Part shown: positions 1 through 4,468 of the stretch, one piece after another
How the letters are laid out: every line of letters begins with the position of its first letter
How positions within the stretch are numbered: the first letter of the stretch is position 1
DNA from: Chloroflexota bacterium
Lineage (GTDB): Bacteria > Chloroflexota > Limnocylindria > QHBO01
Reading direction: 5' to 3'
DNA: 6,032 nt
Assembly (NCBI GenBank): GCA_005882055.1
Contig: VBGQ01000185.1
Span: 1 to 6,032, forward strand
The notes under the pieces: generated by a model
Told to the model about the DNA's origin: nothing
The model's database searches: none
What the model saw: only the letters and a program-made list of their open reading frames with translations
Translations under genes and position numbers: made by a program

Positions 1-1
1 C

Positions 2-931
2 TTCACCTGCGCGCCCTACCAGGTACCGGGCGCCCGTCCGAGCTTCGGCGAGCAGGTGGCGTGGGCCGAGTCCAACGCGATCGTCTTCTGCAACTCGGTG
101 ATCGGGGCACGGACCAATCGATACGGAGATTTCATCGACGTGGCCTGCGCGGTGGCCGGCCGCGTTCCCGATGCAGGCCTGCACCGGGCCGATGCTCGCC
201 GGGGGCAGCTGCTGCTGCGCCTGGGCGCGAACGTTCCCACCGAGCTGCTTGGCGATGACTCCCTCTATCCGGTGCTCGGGATGGTGCTCGGCCGGCGCGC
301 GGGGGCGGCGATTGCAGTTCTCGACGGTCTGCCGACCGGCCTGAGCGAGGACCGGTTGAAGGCGTTGGGTGCGGCAGCGGCATCCTCCGGCTCCGTCGCG
401 CTCTTCCACGCGGTGGGGTCGACGCCGGAGGCCCCCACCCTTGACGTCGCCGTCGGCTCGAACCAGCCGGAGGCGACGGAGCAGATCACGTTGGACGAGC
501 TGCAGGAGGCCAGGCGAGAGCTCACGAGCGCCGAGGGCGAGCTGCCGCTTCGGGCGGTCTCGATCGGTACGCCGCACGCCTCATTCGACGAGTTGCACCG
601 GTTCGCGGGGCTGCTCGGCTCGTCGCGCCCGGCGCCGGGCGTCGAGCTGGTCGTCTCGACCGGGCGCGACGTCCTCGAAGCGGCGGAGGAGCGCGGCACC
701 GTGGCGCGCTTGCACGAAGCCGGCGTGGAGATCCTGGTCGACACGTGCAGCTACATCGCGCCAGTCCTGCGCCCCGGTGACGGCGCAGTCATGACCGATT
801 CGGCGAAGTGGGCCTACTACGCGCCGGGCAACGTCGGCGCGGAGGTCGTCTTCGGGAGTATCGCCGAATGCGTCGCATCGGCGGTTGCGGGTCGTGTCGT
901 CAGGCTTCCCTCCGCGTGGGACGCGGCGTGA
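2..931 (+). CDS. Aconitase X (AcnX) catalytic large subunit, 5'-truncated
   Basis: This is the catalytic subunit of an aconitase-superfamily iron-sulfur hydro-lyase (DUF521/AcnX). The reading frame is open from the left edge, so 309 residues are visible; the family usually has about 400, so roughly the first 100 are missing. Recognisable family motifs, numbered in the visible fragment, are TCAPY at 2-6, GEQVAWAESNAIVFCNSV at 16-33 running into GARTNR at 35-40, GTPHAS near 189-194, VDTCSY near 246-251 and SAKWAYYAPG near 267-276. Cys in TCAPY and DTC are candidate cluster ligands. The stop overlaps the GTG start of the small-subunit gene by four bases (GTGA), so the two are translationally coupled. 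In archaea AcnX dehydrates mevalonate 5-phosphate; in characterised bacteria it dehydrates cis-3-hydroxy-L-proline. Neither can be chosen here because the upstream neighbours are outside the window. A GTG at 56 is internal and is not the true start. Family assignment is secure; substrate is unknown. Confidence 0.9.
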   Translation, partial: FTCAPYQVPGARPSFGEQVAWAESNAIVFCNSVIGARTNRYGDFIDVACAVAGRVPDAGLHRADARRGQLLLRLGANVPTELLGDDSLYPVLGMVLGRRAGAAIAVLDGLPTGLSEDRLKALGAAAASSGSVALFHAVGSTPEAPTLDVAVGSNQPEATEQITLDELQEARRELTSAEGELPLRAVSIGTPHASFDELHRFAGLLGSSRPAPGVELVVSTGRDVLEAAEERGTVARLHEAGVEILVDTCSYIAPVLRPGDGAVMTDSAKWAYYAPGNVGAEVVFGSIAECVASAVAGRVVRLPSAWDAA

Positions 932-1383
932 ACCCAGTCGCGACCTTCCGCGGCCGCGTCCTGGCGCCGGGCGAGGCCTCGGGATCCGCCCTGCGCCTGG
1001 ATGAGCCCCTCAGCCTGTGGGGCGGAATGGATCCGGTGACGGGCCGGCTGATCGACGCGCACCACCCGCAGCACGGTGCGCTCCTCACTCGACGGGTTCT
1101 GATCATGGGCGCTGCGCGCGGCTCCTCTTCATCTTCGTCGGTCCTCGCCGAGGCGGTGCGCGCCGGCACGGCACCCGCGGCGATCCTGCTCGGAGAGCCT
1201 GAATTGATCCTGGCTGTCGGCGCCGCGGTGGCAGACGAGTTGTACGGCCTTCGGGTCCCGATCGTCGTGCTCAGGAGCGAAGACCTGACGCAGATCGCGG
1301 ATGGAGCCGCGGTGACGATCGGAGAAGGTGGTGGCTTGGTCAGGGCGGTTCGCGCCAGTTCGGAAGCTACCAACACTCCTTGA
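928..1383 (+). CDS. Aconitase X swivel-domain small subunit (DUF126)
   Basis: This 151-residue protein matches the aconitase X swivel domain, the small subunit that closes over the active site of the large subunit encoded just upstream. The N-terminal part has the beta-rich pattern GRVLAPGEASG (9-19) and LSLWGGMDPVTG (29-39). The signature serine stretch RGSSSSSS is at 64-71, followed by VLAEAVRAGTAPAAILL (72-88) and a glycine/alanine-rich segment ending in PIVVL (111-115). The family uses a serine of the RGSSS segment in catalysis. I chose the GTG at 928 because the DUF126 homology begins there and it overlaps the large-subunit stop (GTGA); the frame is open further upstream to about 808 but that part is only a shadow of the large subunit. 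No separate ribosome-binding site is obvious, which fits coupling. The two-gene layout is the split form of AcnX, as opposed to fused single-chain versions. Confidence 0.9.
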   Translation: MNPVATFRGRVLAPGEASGSALRLDEPLSLWGGMDPVTGRLIDAHHPQHGALLTRRVLIMGAARGSSSSSSVLAEAVRAGTAPAAILLGEPELILAVGAAVADELYGLRVPIVVLRSEDLTQIADGAAVTIGEGGGLVRAVRASSEATNTP

Positions 1384-1386
1384 CGA

Positions 1387-1427
1387 GAGGCGGTCGGTGC
1401 TTCCCGCGCCGCCCGGTCAACCGCCTC
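1387..1427. terminator. Inverted repeat between convergent genes, possible bidirectional terminator
   Basis: GAGGCGGT (1387-1394) and ACCGCCTC (1420-1427) form a perfect 8-bp inverted repeat with a 25-nt loop, placed between the AcnX small-subunit stop and the convergent tautomerase stop. The right arm includes the last tautomerase codons. There is no T tract on either strand and the loop is long, so intrinsic termination is only a guess from position and symmetry. Confidence 0.3.
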
Positions 1428-1848
1428 GCAGCGATGCGATCTCGTCCCGAGCAGCCGCTACCAGCTCTTCGTTGGTGTGGGCGCGACCCCAGAGGCCCCA
1501 GCCGCCCGGCACGGCCTCGGTCAGCAACACCCACGTGCGACGCGCAAGGGTCGGATCGCCCGCTGCTTCGGCGACGAGCGCCGTGAGCTGCTCAACGACC
1601 GCGAGCTGCTTATCGCGGTCCAGCGCGCCCGCATTCGTAAGCACCTGGACGCGCACGTGGCGCGACTCGCCGTTGACGTCGGAGATTGCCGGCGCCGGCA
1701 GCTCGCGGACGAAGGCCGCCGTGTTCTCACGGAACATCGGGATATCGGGAACCCCTTCGATCCGCATCAGTGTCCCTGCCGCCGCCGTGGCGAGCTCGTG
1801 AGGGTCGGCAAAGGTGCCGGCCGGTGCGTGGATGTCGATCATGGGCAT
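1417..1848 (-). CDS. Tautomerase-superfamily protein (4-oxalocrotonate tautomerase-like)
   Basis: A 143-residue protein starting MPMIDIHAPAG. Proline directly after the initiator Met is the hallmark catalytic Pro-1 of the tautomerase superfamily, exposed when Met is removed. Two beta-alpha-beta halves can be followed: residues 2-60, and 64-130 with strand RHVRVQVL (63-70), a helix over about 78-96, strand RRTWVLLTEAV (103-113) and the conserved GGWGLWGRAHTNEE (115-128). The length resembles two-half members such as malonate semialdehyde decarboxylase or cis-CaaD rather than the roughly 62-residue 4-OT monomers. Start choice is strong: GGAGGA lies 8 bases upstream on the minus strand (plus 1857-1862). 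It is divergent from a TetR repressor gene and its ribosome-binding site lies in a palindrome, so repression by that TetR is likely. The substrate is unknown; keto-enol tautomerisation or a related Pro-1 reaction on a small carbonyl compound is inferred from family. Confidence 0.85.
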   Translation of the reverse strand: MPMIDIHAPAGTFADPHELATAAAGTLMRIEGVPDIPMFRENTAAFVRELPAPAISDVNGESRHVRVQVLTNAGALDRDKQLAVVEQLTALVAEAAGDPTLARRTWVLLTEAVPGGWGLWGRAHTNEELVAAARDEIASLRGG

Positions 1849-1870
1849 GGAATCAGTCCTCCACTATGCT
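1842..1870 (+). promoter_or_regulatory. Candidate promoter of the TetR gene
   Basis: TGGGCA (1842-1847) and TATGCT (1865-1870), 17 bases apart, each match four of six sigma-70 consensus positions. The -10 lies inside palindrome 1, consistent with autorepression. A start near 1877 would leave out the left palindrome arm but include the plus-strand GGAGGA and the leader frame. Weak evidence. Confidence 0.25.
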
Positions 1871-1888
1871 GAGTGTCATAGTGGAGGA
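1857..1888. promoter_or_regulatory. Palindrome 1: putative TetR operator with SD sequences in both arms
   Basis: TCCTCCACTATG (1857-1868) and CATAGTGGAGGA (1877-1888) are exact reverse complements separated by 8 bases. The core CTATG-N8-CATAG (1864-1881) is the same as in the second palindrome nearby, which suggests one dimeric repressor binding both. The outer ends read GGAGGA on each strand: on the minus strand it is the tautomerase ribosome-binding site, on the plus strand it lies 6 bases before an ATG at 1895. An mRNA containing both arms could fold a 12-bp hairpin hiding the ribosome-binding site. The repeat is seen directly; the functions are inferred. Confidence 0.7.
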
Positions 1889-1914
1889 TCATCTATGACG
1901 CACGTCATAGTCAA
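1888..1914 (-). promoter_or_regulatory. Candidate promoter of the tautomerase gene
   Basis: On the minus strand TTGACT (plus 1909-1914) resembles a -35 box with five of six consensus bases, and GATGAT (plus 1888-1893) matches four of six for a -10 box. The spacer is 15 bases, shorter than ideal. Both boxes touch palindrome 2, so a repressor there would block transcription. A transcript from here would start close to or inside palindrome 1. Confidence 0.3.
1893..1910. promoter_or_regulatory. Palindrome 2: putative TetR operator
   Basis: CTATGACG (1893-1900) and CGTCATAG (1903-1910) form a perfect 8-bp inverted repeat around CA. Its core, CTATG-N8-CATAG, matches palindrome 1 exactly in sequence and spacing, with centres 29 bases apart, near three helical turns. 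It sits in the gap between the divergent tautomerase and TetR genes, the usual place for autoregulatory operators of LmrA/YxaF-type repressors. Size and symmetry fit a TetR dimer site. Confidence 0.7.
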
Positions 1915-1960
1915 GAGGTACGTTCCACCAGGATGCGGAGCAACGCCCGCCGCAAGATGA
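1895..1960 (+). CDS. Possible 21-codon leader peptide overlapping the TetR start
   Basis: ATG at 1895 is preceded at 6 bases by a strong GGAGGA (1883-1888), the best plus-strand ribosome-binding site in this gap. The frame encodes 21 residues beginning MTHVIVKRYV and continuing with PPGCG, and stops with TGA at 1958-1960. It runs past the predicted TetR start at 1933 in another frame, and its stop overlaps the ATG of TetR codon 9 (ATGA, 1957-1960), an arrangement typical of translational coupling. The frame could also be an accident: the GGAGGA is forced by symmetry with the tautomerase ribosome-binding site, and the first codons lie in palindrome 2. No homology is recognised. Confidence 0.3.
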   Translation: MTHVIVKRYVPPGCGATPAAR

Positions 1961-2481
1961 TCGAGAGCGCCGCAACCCTGCTCGCCATGCGCGGGGTCCA
2001 GGGGACGGCGTTCAGCGACGTCCTCGAGCGTTCGGGAGCGCCGCGTGGCTCGATCTACCACCACTTCCCACGGGGCAAAGACCAGCTCGTCGAGGCCGCC
2101 ATCGAGCTCGCAGGCGAACGCGCCCTGAGCGTGCTCGAAACGCTGCATGGGTCGTCGCCAAAGGCAGTCACCCAGGCATTCCTCGACCTGTGGCGCGCCG
2201 TACTCGTCCGGTCAGAGCTGCAGGCGGGGTGCGCCGTGCTTGCAGTCACCGTCGGGTCCGATTCCCCCGACTTGCTGGAACACGCCGCGTCGATCTTCCG
2301 GGCCTGGCGTCGGGGGCTCGCCGAGCTGTACGTCGAAGGCGGGGTGGAACGCCGAGCCGCTGAGCGGTTGGCAGCCACGCTCGTCGCGGCGACAGAGGGA
2401 GCAGTTGTCGTCAGCCGCGCGGAGCAGAGTCTCGAGCCGTTTGAGCTCGTCGCCAAGTCGCTGCTCGACGCGACCCCGTGA
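1933..2481 (+). CDS. TetR-family transcriptional repressor, LmrA/YxaF type
   Basis: A 182-residue one-domain-plus-ligand-domain regulator. The N-terminal DNA-binding domain is clear: helix 1 about 5-20 (ARRKMIESAATLLAMRG), then the helix-turn-helix TAFSDVLERSGAPRGSIYHHF (starting near 25), with the SGAPRGSIYHHFP recognition segment characteristic of the LmrA/YxaF subgroup. The C-terminal part (about 60-182) is helical and has the subgroup's LQAGCAVLAV (97-106) segment; it would bind a small ligand and dimerise. The gene is divergent from the tautomerase, with two shared-core palindromes between them, so it probably represses the tautomerase and itself. Start: ATG 1933 gives the usual helix 1 length, but its ribosome-binding site is poor (AAGAGG at 1913-1918, 14 bases away). 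ATG 1957 (codon 9) is an alternative coupled to a leader frame, but would trim helix 1. The ligand is unknown. Confidence 0.9.
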   Translation: MRSNARRKMIESAATLLAMRGVQGTAFSDVLERSGAPRGSIYHHFPRGKDQLVEAAIELAGERALSVLETLHGSSPKAVTQAFLDLWRAVLVRSELQAGCAVLAVTVGSDSPDLLEHAASIFRAWRRGLAELYVEGGVERRAAERLAATLVAATEGAVVVSRAEQSLEPFELVAKSLLDATP

Positions 2482-2506
2482 GAGCGGCCCCGCACCACTG
2501 CCACCC

Positions 2507-2521
2507 GCCGGTATAGCCGGC
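2507..2521 (+). other. Small hairpin after the TetR gene
   Basis: GCCGG (2507-2511) and CCGGC (2517-2521) flank a TATAG loop, 25 bases after the TetR stop. The stem is only 5 bp and no T tract follows, so it is a weak terminator candidate at best. Confidence 0.2.
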
Positions 2522-2527
2522 TGACAC

Positions 2528-2537
2528 CGATATATCG
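2528..2537. promoter_or_regulatory. AT-rich 10-bp palindrome upstream of glyA
   Basis: CGATATATCG is a perfect palindrome in an otherwise GC-rich gap, about 40 bases upstream of the predicted glyA -10 element. It could be a regulator site or an upstream promoter element, but a 10-bp palindrome may also be chance. No regulator can be named. Confidence 0.2.
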
Positions 2538-2576
2538 CCGTTGGGGGCAGCCTCGCCGCATCCGGCGCCATCGGTC

Positions 2577-2582
2577 TACACT
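2577..2582 (+). promoter_or_regulatory. Candidate -10 element of the glyA promoter
   Basis: TACACT matches four of six -10 consensus bases and lies 46 bases before the glyA ATG. The surrounding TACACTCGC followed by CCGACC closely parallels TATACTCGC and CCGACC upstream of the ATP synthase genes (3949 onward). No good -35 box is seen at the expected distance. The glyA ribosome-binding site AAGGAG is at 2606-2611, 11 bases from the start. Confidence 0.4.
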
Positions 2583-2622
2583 CGCTCTCCGACCTGACCG
2601 CACGCAAGGAGATCCCGTCGAG

Positions 2623-3909
2623 ATGGACTTCTGGGCTCCGCTCGAGACCGAGGACCCCGAGATCGCCACGCTCGTCCATGCCGAGGAGGAGCGCACCCGC
2701 TCGAACCTCGAGCTGATCGCCTCGGAGAGCTATCCCTCGCTGGCGGTGCTGCAGGCGGTCGGATCGGTCCTCACCGCGAAGTACGCGGAGGGCTATCCCG
2801 GCCGCCGCTACTACGGTGGCTGCGAGATCGTCGACCAGGTCGAGGAGCTCGCCAGGGAACGCGCCAAAGCGCTCTTCGGCGCGGAGCACGCCAACGTGCA
2901 GCCGCACGCCGGCGCGCAGGCCAACATGGCCGTCTACCACGCCCTGCTGCAGCGGGGTGACACGGTGATGGGCCTCGCCCTCGACCAGGGCGGCCACCTG
3001 ACGCACGGCTCGCCGGTCAACTTCAGCGGCCAGTACTACAACTTCGTCGCCTACAAGGTCGATCCGCAGACGCACCTGATCGACATGGACCAGGTGCGGG
3101 CGCTCGCGCGGGAGCATCGGCCCAAGCTGATCGTGACCGGCGCGACCGCGTACCCACGGCTCTGGGATTTCGCGGGCTTCCGGGAGATCGCCGACGAGGT
3201 GGGAGCCATCCTCATGACCGATATGGCCCACTTCGCCGGTCTCGTCGCCGCGGGCGTGCATCCCAGCCCCATCCCTCACTCGCAGGTGGTCACGACCACC
3301 ACCCACAAGACCCTGCGCGGGCCGCGCGGGGGCATGATCCTGTGCATCGCCGACCTCGCCAAGGCGATCGACAAGGCCGTCTTCCCCGCCATTCAGGGCG
3401 GGCCGCTCGAGCATGTCATCGCCGGCAAGGCGGTTGCCTTCAAGCAGGCGACGAGTGCCGAGTTCCGGCGCGATGCGGCGCAGACGGTGCGCAACGCGCA
3501 GGCGCTTGCGGCACGCCTGGCCGAGCGTGACGGGGTGGTGATCACCGGCGGGACCGATAACCACCTCATGCTCGTTGACGTACGGCCGTGGGGGGTCACC
3601 GGCAAGGAGGCCGATGCCGCCCTGGGGGAGGTCAACGTCACCGTCAACAAGAACACCATCCCCTACGACCCCAACCCACCTGCCGTCGGGAGCGGGATCC
3701 GGCTTGGCACGCCGGCGGTCACCAGCCGCGGCATGGTCGAGGCGGAGATGCACGAGATCGGCGACCTGATCGTGGACGGCATTGCGGCTCGCGGGGACGA
3801 GGCCGCGCAGCACCGCGTCAAGGAGCGGGTCGCGGCTGTCGCAGACCGCTTCCCGGTCCCCGGGATTCCCTCGACATTGGAGCGCGTGCGAACCGCAACG
3901 CCGGTCTAG
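2623..3909 (+). CDS. glyA: Serine hydroxymethyltransferase
   Basis: A full-length 428-residue PLP enzyme that interconverts serine plus tetrahydrofolate with glycine plus 5,10-methylene-tetrahydrofolate in the cytoplasm, feeding one-carbon metabolism. The PLP lysine is K229 in VVTTTTHKTLRGPRGG, the same number as in the E. coli enzyme. Other landmarks are LIASES (31-36), Y54 and Y64 in YAEGYPGRRYYGG, GGHLTHG (123-129) with the cofactor-stacking His, TDMAHFAGLVAAG (199-211) with D200 and H203, and R360 in SGIRLGTPAVTSRG for the substrate carboxylate. No catalytic residue appears lost. The N-terminal motif reads ASES rather than the more common ASEN, a mild variant. ATG 2623 fits the family N-terminus and has AAGGAG upstream. 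It is followed after 74 bases by the ATP synthase operon on the same strand; a hairpin and -10-like element between them suggest separate transcription, though read-through is possible. Confidence 0.97.
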   Translation: MDFWAPLETEDPEIATLVHAEEERTRSNLELIASESYPSLAVLQAVGSVLTAKYAEGYPGRRYYGGCEIVDQVEELARERAKALFGAEHANVQPHAGAQANMAVYHALLQRGDTVMGLALDQGGHLTHGSPVNFSGQYYNFVAYKVDPQTHLIDMDQVRALAREHRPKLIVTGATAYPRLWDFAGFREIADEVGAILMTDMAHFAGLVAAGVHPSPIPHSQVVTTTTHKTLRGPRGGMILCIADLAKAIDKAVFPAIQGGPLEHVIAGKAVAFKQATSAEFRRDAAQTVRNAQALAARLAERDGVVITGGTDNHLMLVDVRPWGVTGKEADAALGEVNVTVNKNTIPYDPNPPAVGSGIRLGTPAVTSRGMVEAEMHEIGDLIVDGIAARGDEAAQHRVKERVAAVADRFPVPGIPSTLERVRTATPV

Positions 3910-3942
3910 CTCCCCGGCGCCTTGGTCGCGGGATCGGGGAGC
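3909..3942 (+). terminator. Hairpin at the glyA stop codon, possible terminator
   Basis: GCTCCCCG (3909-3916) and CGGGGAGC (3935-3942) are perfect complements with an 18-nt loop. The stem begins at the last base of the glyA stop codon and ends just before the -10-like element of the next operon. No T tract follows, so it may be a factor-dependent or attenuating structure rather than a classic intrinsic terminator. Confidence 0.4.
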
Positions 3943-3948
3943 CTCCGC

Positions 3949-3954
3949 TATACT
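3949..3954 (+). promoter_or_regulatory. Candidate -10 element of the ATP synthase operon promoter
   Basis: TATACT matches five of six -10 consensus bases and lies 29 bases before the GTG of the first operon gene, giving a leader of about 20-25 bases. A matching -35 box is not evident; TTGGTC at 3922-3927 is too far upstream. The sequence context (TATACTCGC, then CCGACC) resembles that before glyA. Confidence 0.45.
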
Positions 3955-3983
3955 CGCGCCGTCCGACCGTTCTGAGTCGAACT

Positions 3984-4220
3984 GTGCCTCAGCTCACGCC
4001 TTCGGGGCTCGTCAAGATCTTTGGTCTGGTGACCGCGATCATGGTGATCCCGATGGTGGGGGGCGCGGTGGTGGGCATCATCCTGGATGCGACGCTTCGA
4101 TCCTCGCCGCTCCTGGCGCTCATCGGTCTTGCGGCCGGAACCCTAATCGCGGCCACCGGGATCTGGCTCCTGATCCGCACCGGCGTGCGTCGGGGCTACA
4201 CCGGTGGCGGTCCCAAATGA
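3984..4220 (+). CDS. Small AtpZ-like membrane protein, first copy
   Basis: A 78-residue two-helix membrane protein at the head of the ATP synthase operon. Predicted membrane segments are about 11-34 and 42-65, joined by a short loop with LDATLRSSP (34-42), and the C-terminus is basic (RTGVRRGY). The pattern G-x3-G-x2-LD-x2-L-x2-SP-x3-LIG-x3-G is that of the AtpZ/ATPase_gene1 family, and 14 of 35 aligned positions (27-61) are identical to the next gene product. AtpI/AtpZ proteins are thought to help c-ring assembly or carry Mg2+/Ca2+ for the synthase. The frame is open far upstream into glyA, but GTG 3984 is the only sensible start after the glyA stop; no strong ribosome-binding site precedes it. 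Its stop overlaps the next ATG (ATGA). The gene is inferred real from homology to its neighbour and coupling; the exact role is unproven. Confidence 0.75.
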   Translation: MPQLTPSGLVKIFGLVTAIMVIPMVGGAVVGIILDATLRSSPLLALIGLAAGTLIAATGIWLLIRTGVRRGYTGGGPK

Positions 4221-4468
4221 CAAAGCCTGAACCGGATGCGGAGCGCGACACCCCCGGGCCAGGGCATCCGCCCACGGCCAACATGGGAATCGCCTTCGAT
4301 CTCGGGCTGAGGCTCGGAATATCGGTGGTCCTGGGCCTGGGAGGCGGGCTCCTGCTCGACAGCTGGCTGCATACCAGCCCGATCTTCACGCTCATTGGAA
4401 CCGTCCTCGGCATTGCCGCGGCGATGTACACGATCTGGGACGTGGCCAACAACGCCATGAGGAGATAG
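4217..4468 (+). CDS. atpZ: AtpZ-type ATP synthase accessory protein
   Basis: An 83-residue membrane protein with a hydrophilic, proline-rich N-terminal tail (1-22) and two membrane segments, about 30-50 and 54-76. The motif GLGGGLLLDSWLHTSPIFTL (40-59) followed by IGTVLGIAAAMYTIW matches the AtpZ/ATPase_gene1 family that precedes subunit a in many atp operons. Known or proposed roles of the AtpI/AtpZ group are aid in c-ring assembly and divalent cation supply to the synthase. ATG 4217 overlaps the previous stop (ATGA), and its stop TAG abuts the atpB ATG directly, so the three genes are translated as a coupled series. The ATG 4217 start could give way to the internal Met at 23, but the overlap supports 4217. 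It lies one gene downstream of an apparent paralogue. Confidence 0.85.
   Translation: MTKPEPDAERDTPGPGHPPTANMGIAFDLGLRLGISVVLGLGGGLLLDSWLHTSPIFTLIGTVLGIAAAMYTIWDVANNAMRR

Noticed and set aside
808..927. Upstream extension of the AcnX small subunit
   Set aside because: The extra 40 residues overlap the conserved large-subunit C-terminus in another frame and resemble nothing in DUF126; GTG 928 is the natural start.
1477..1872. Plus-strand frame of 131 codons opposite the tautomerase gene
   Set aside because: The minus strand carries a recognisable Pro-1 tautomerase with a good ribosome-binding site; the plus frame has no recognisable features.
2212..3813. Long minus-strand open frame of 533 codons opposite the TetR and glyA genes
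   Set aside because: It lies antisense to two clearly homologous genes, has an Arg/Gly/Asp/His-rich composition without a recognisable domain, and is the usual by-product of high-GC codon use.
3588..3983. Upstream extension of the first AtpZ-like gene into glyA
   Set aside because: The region codes for conserved SHMT sequence in another frame, and the extension is Arg/Gly-rich without homology.
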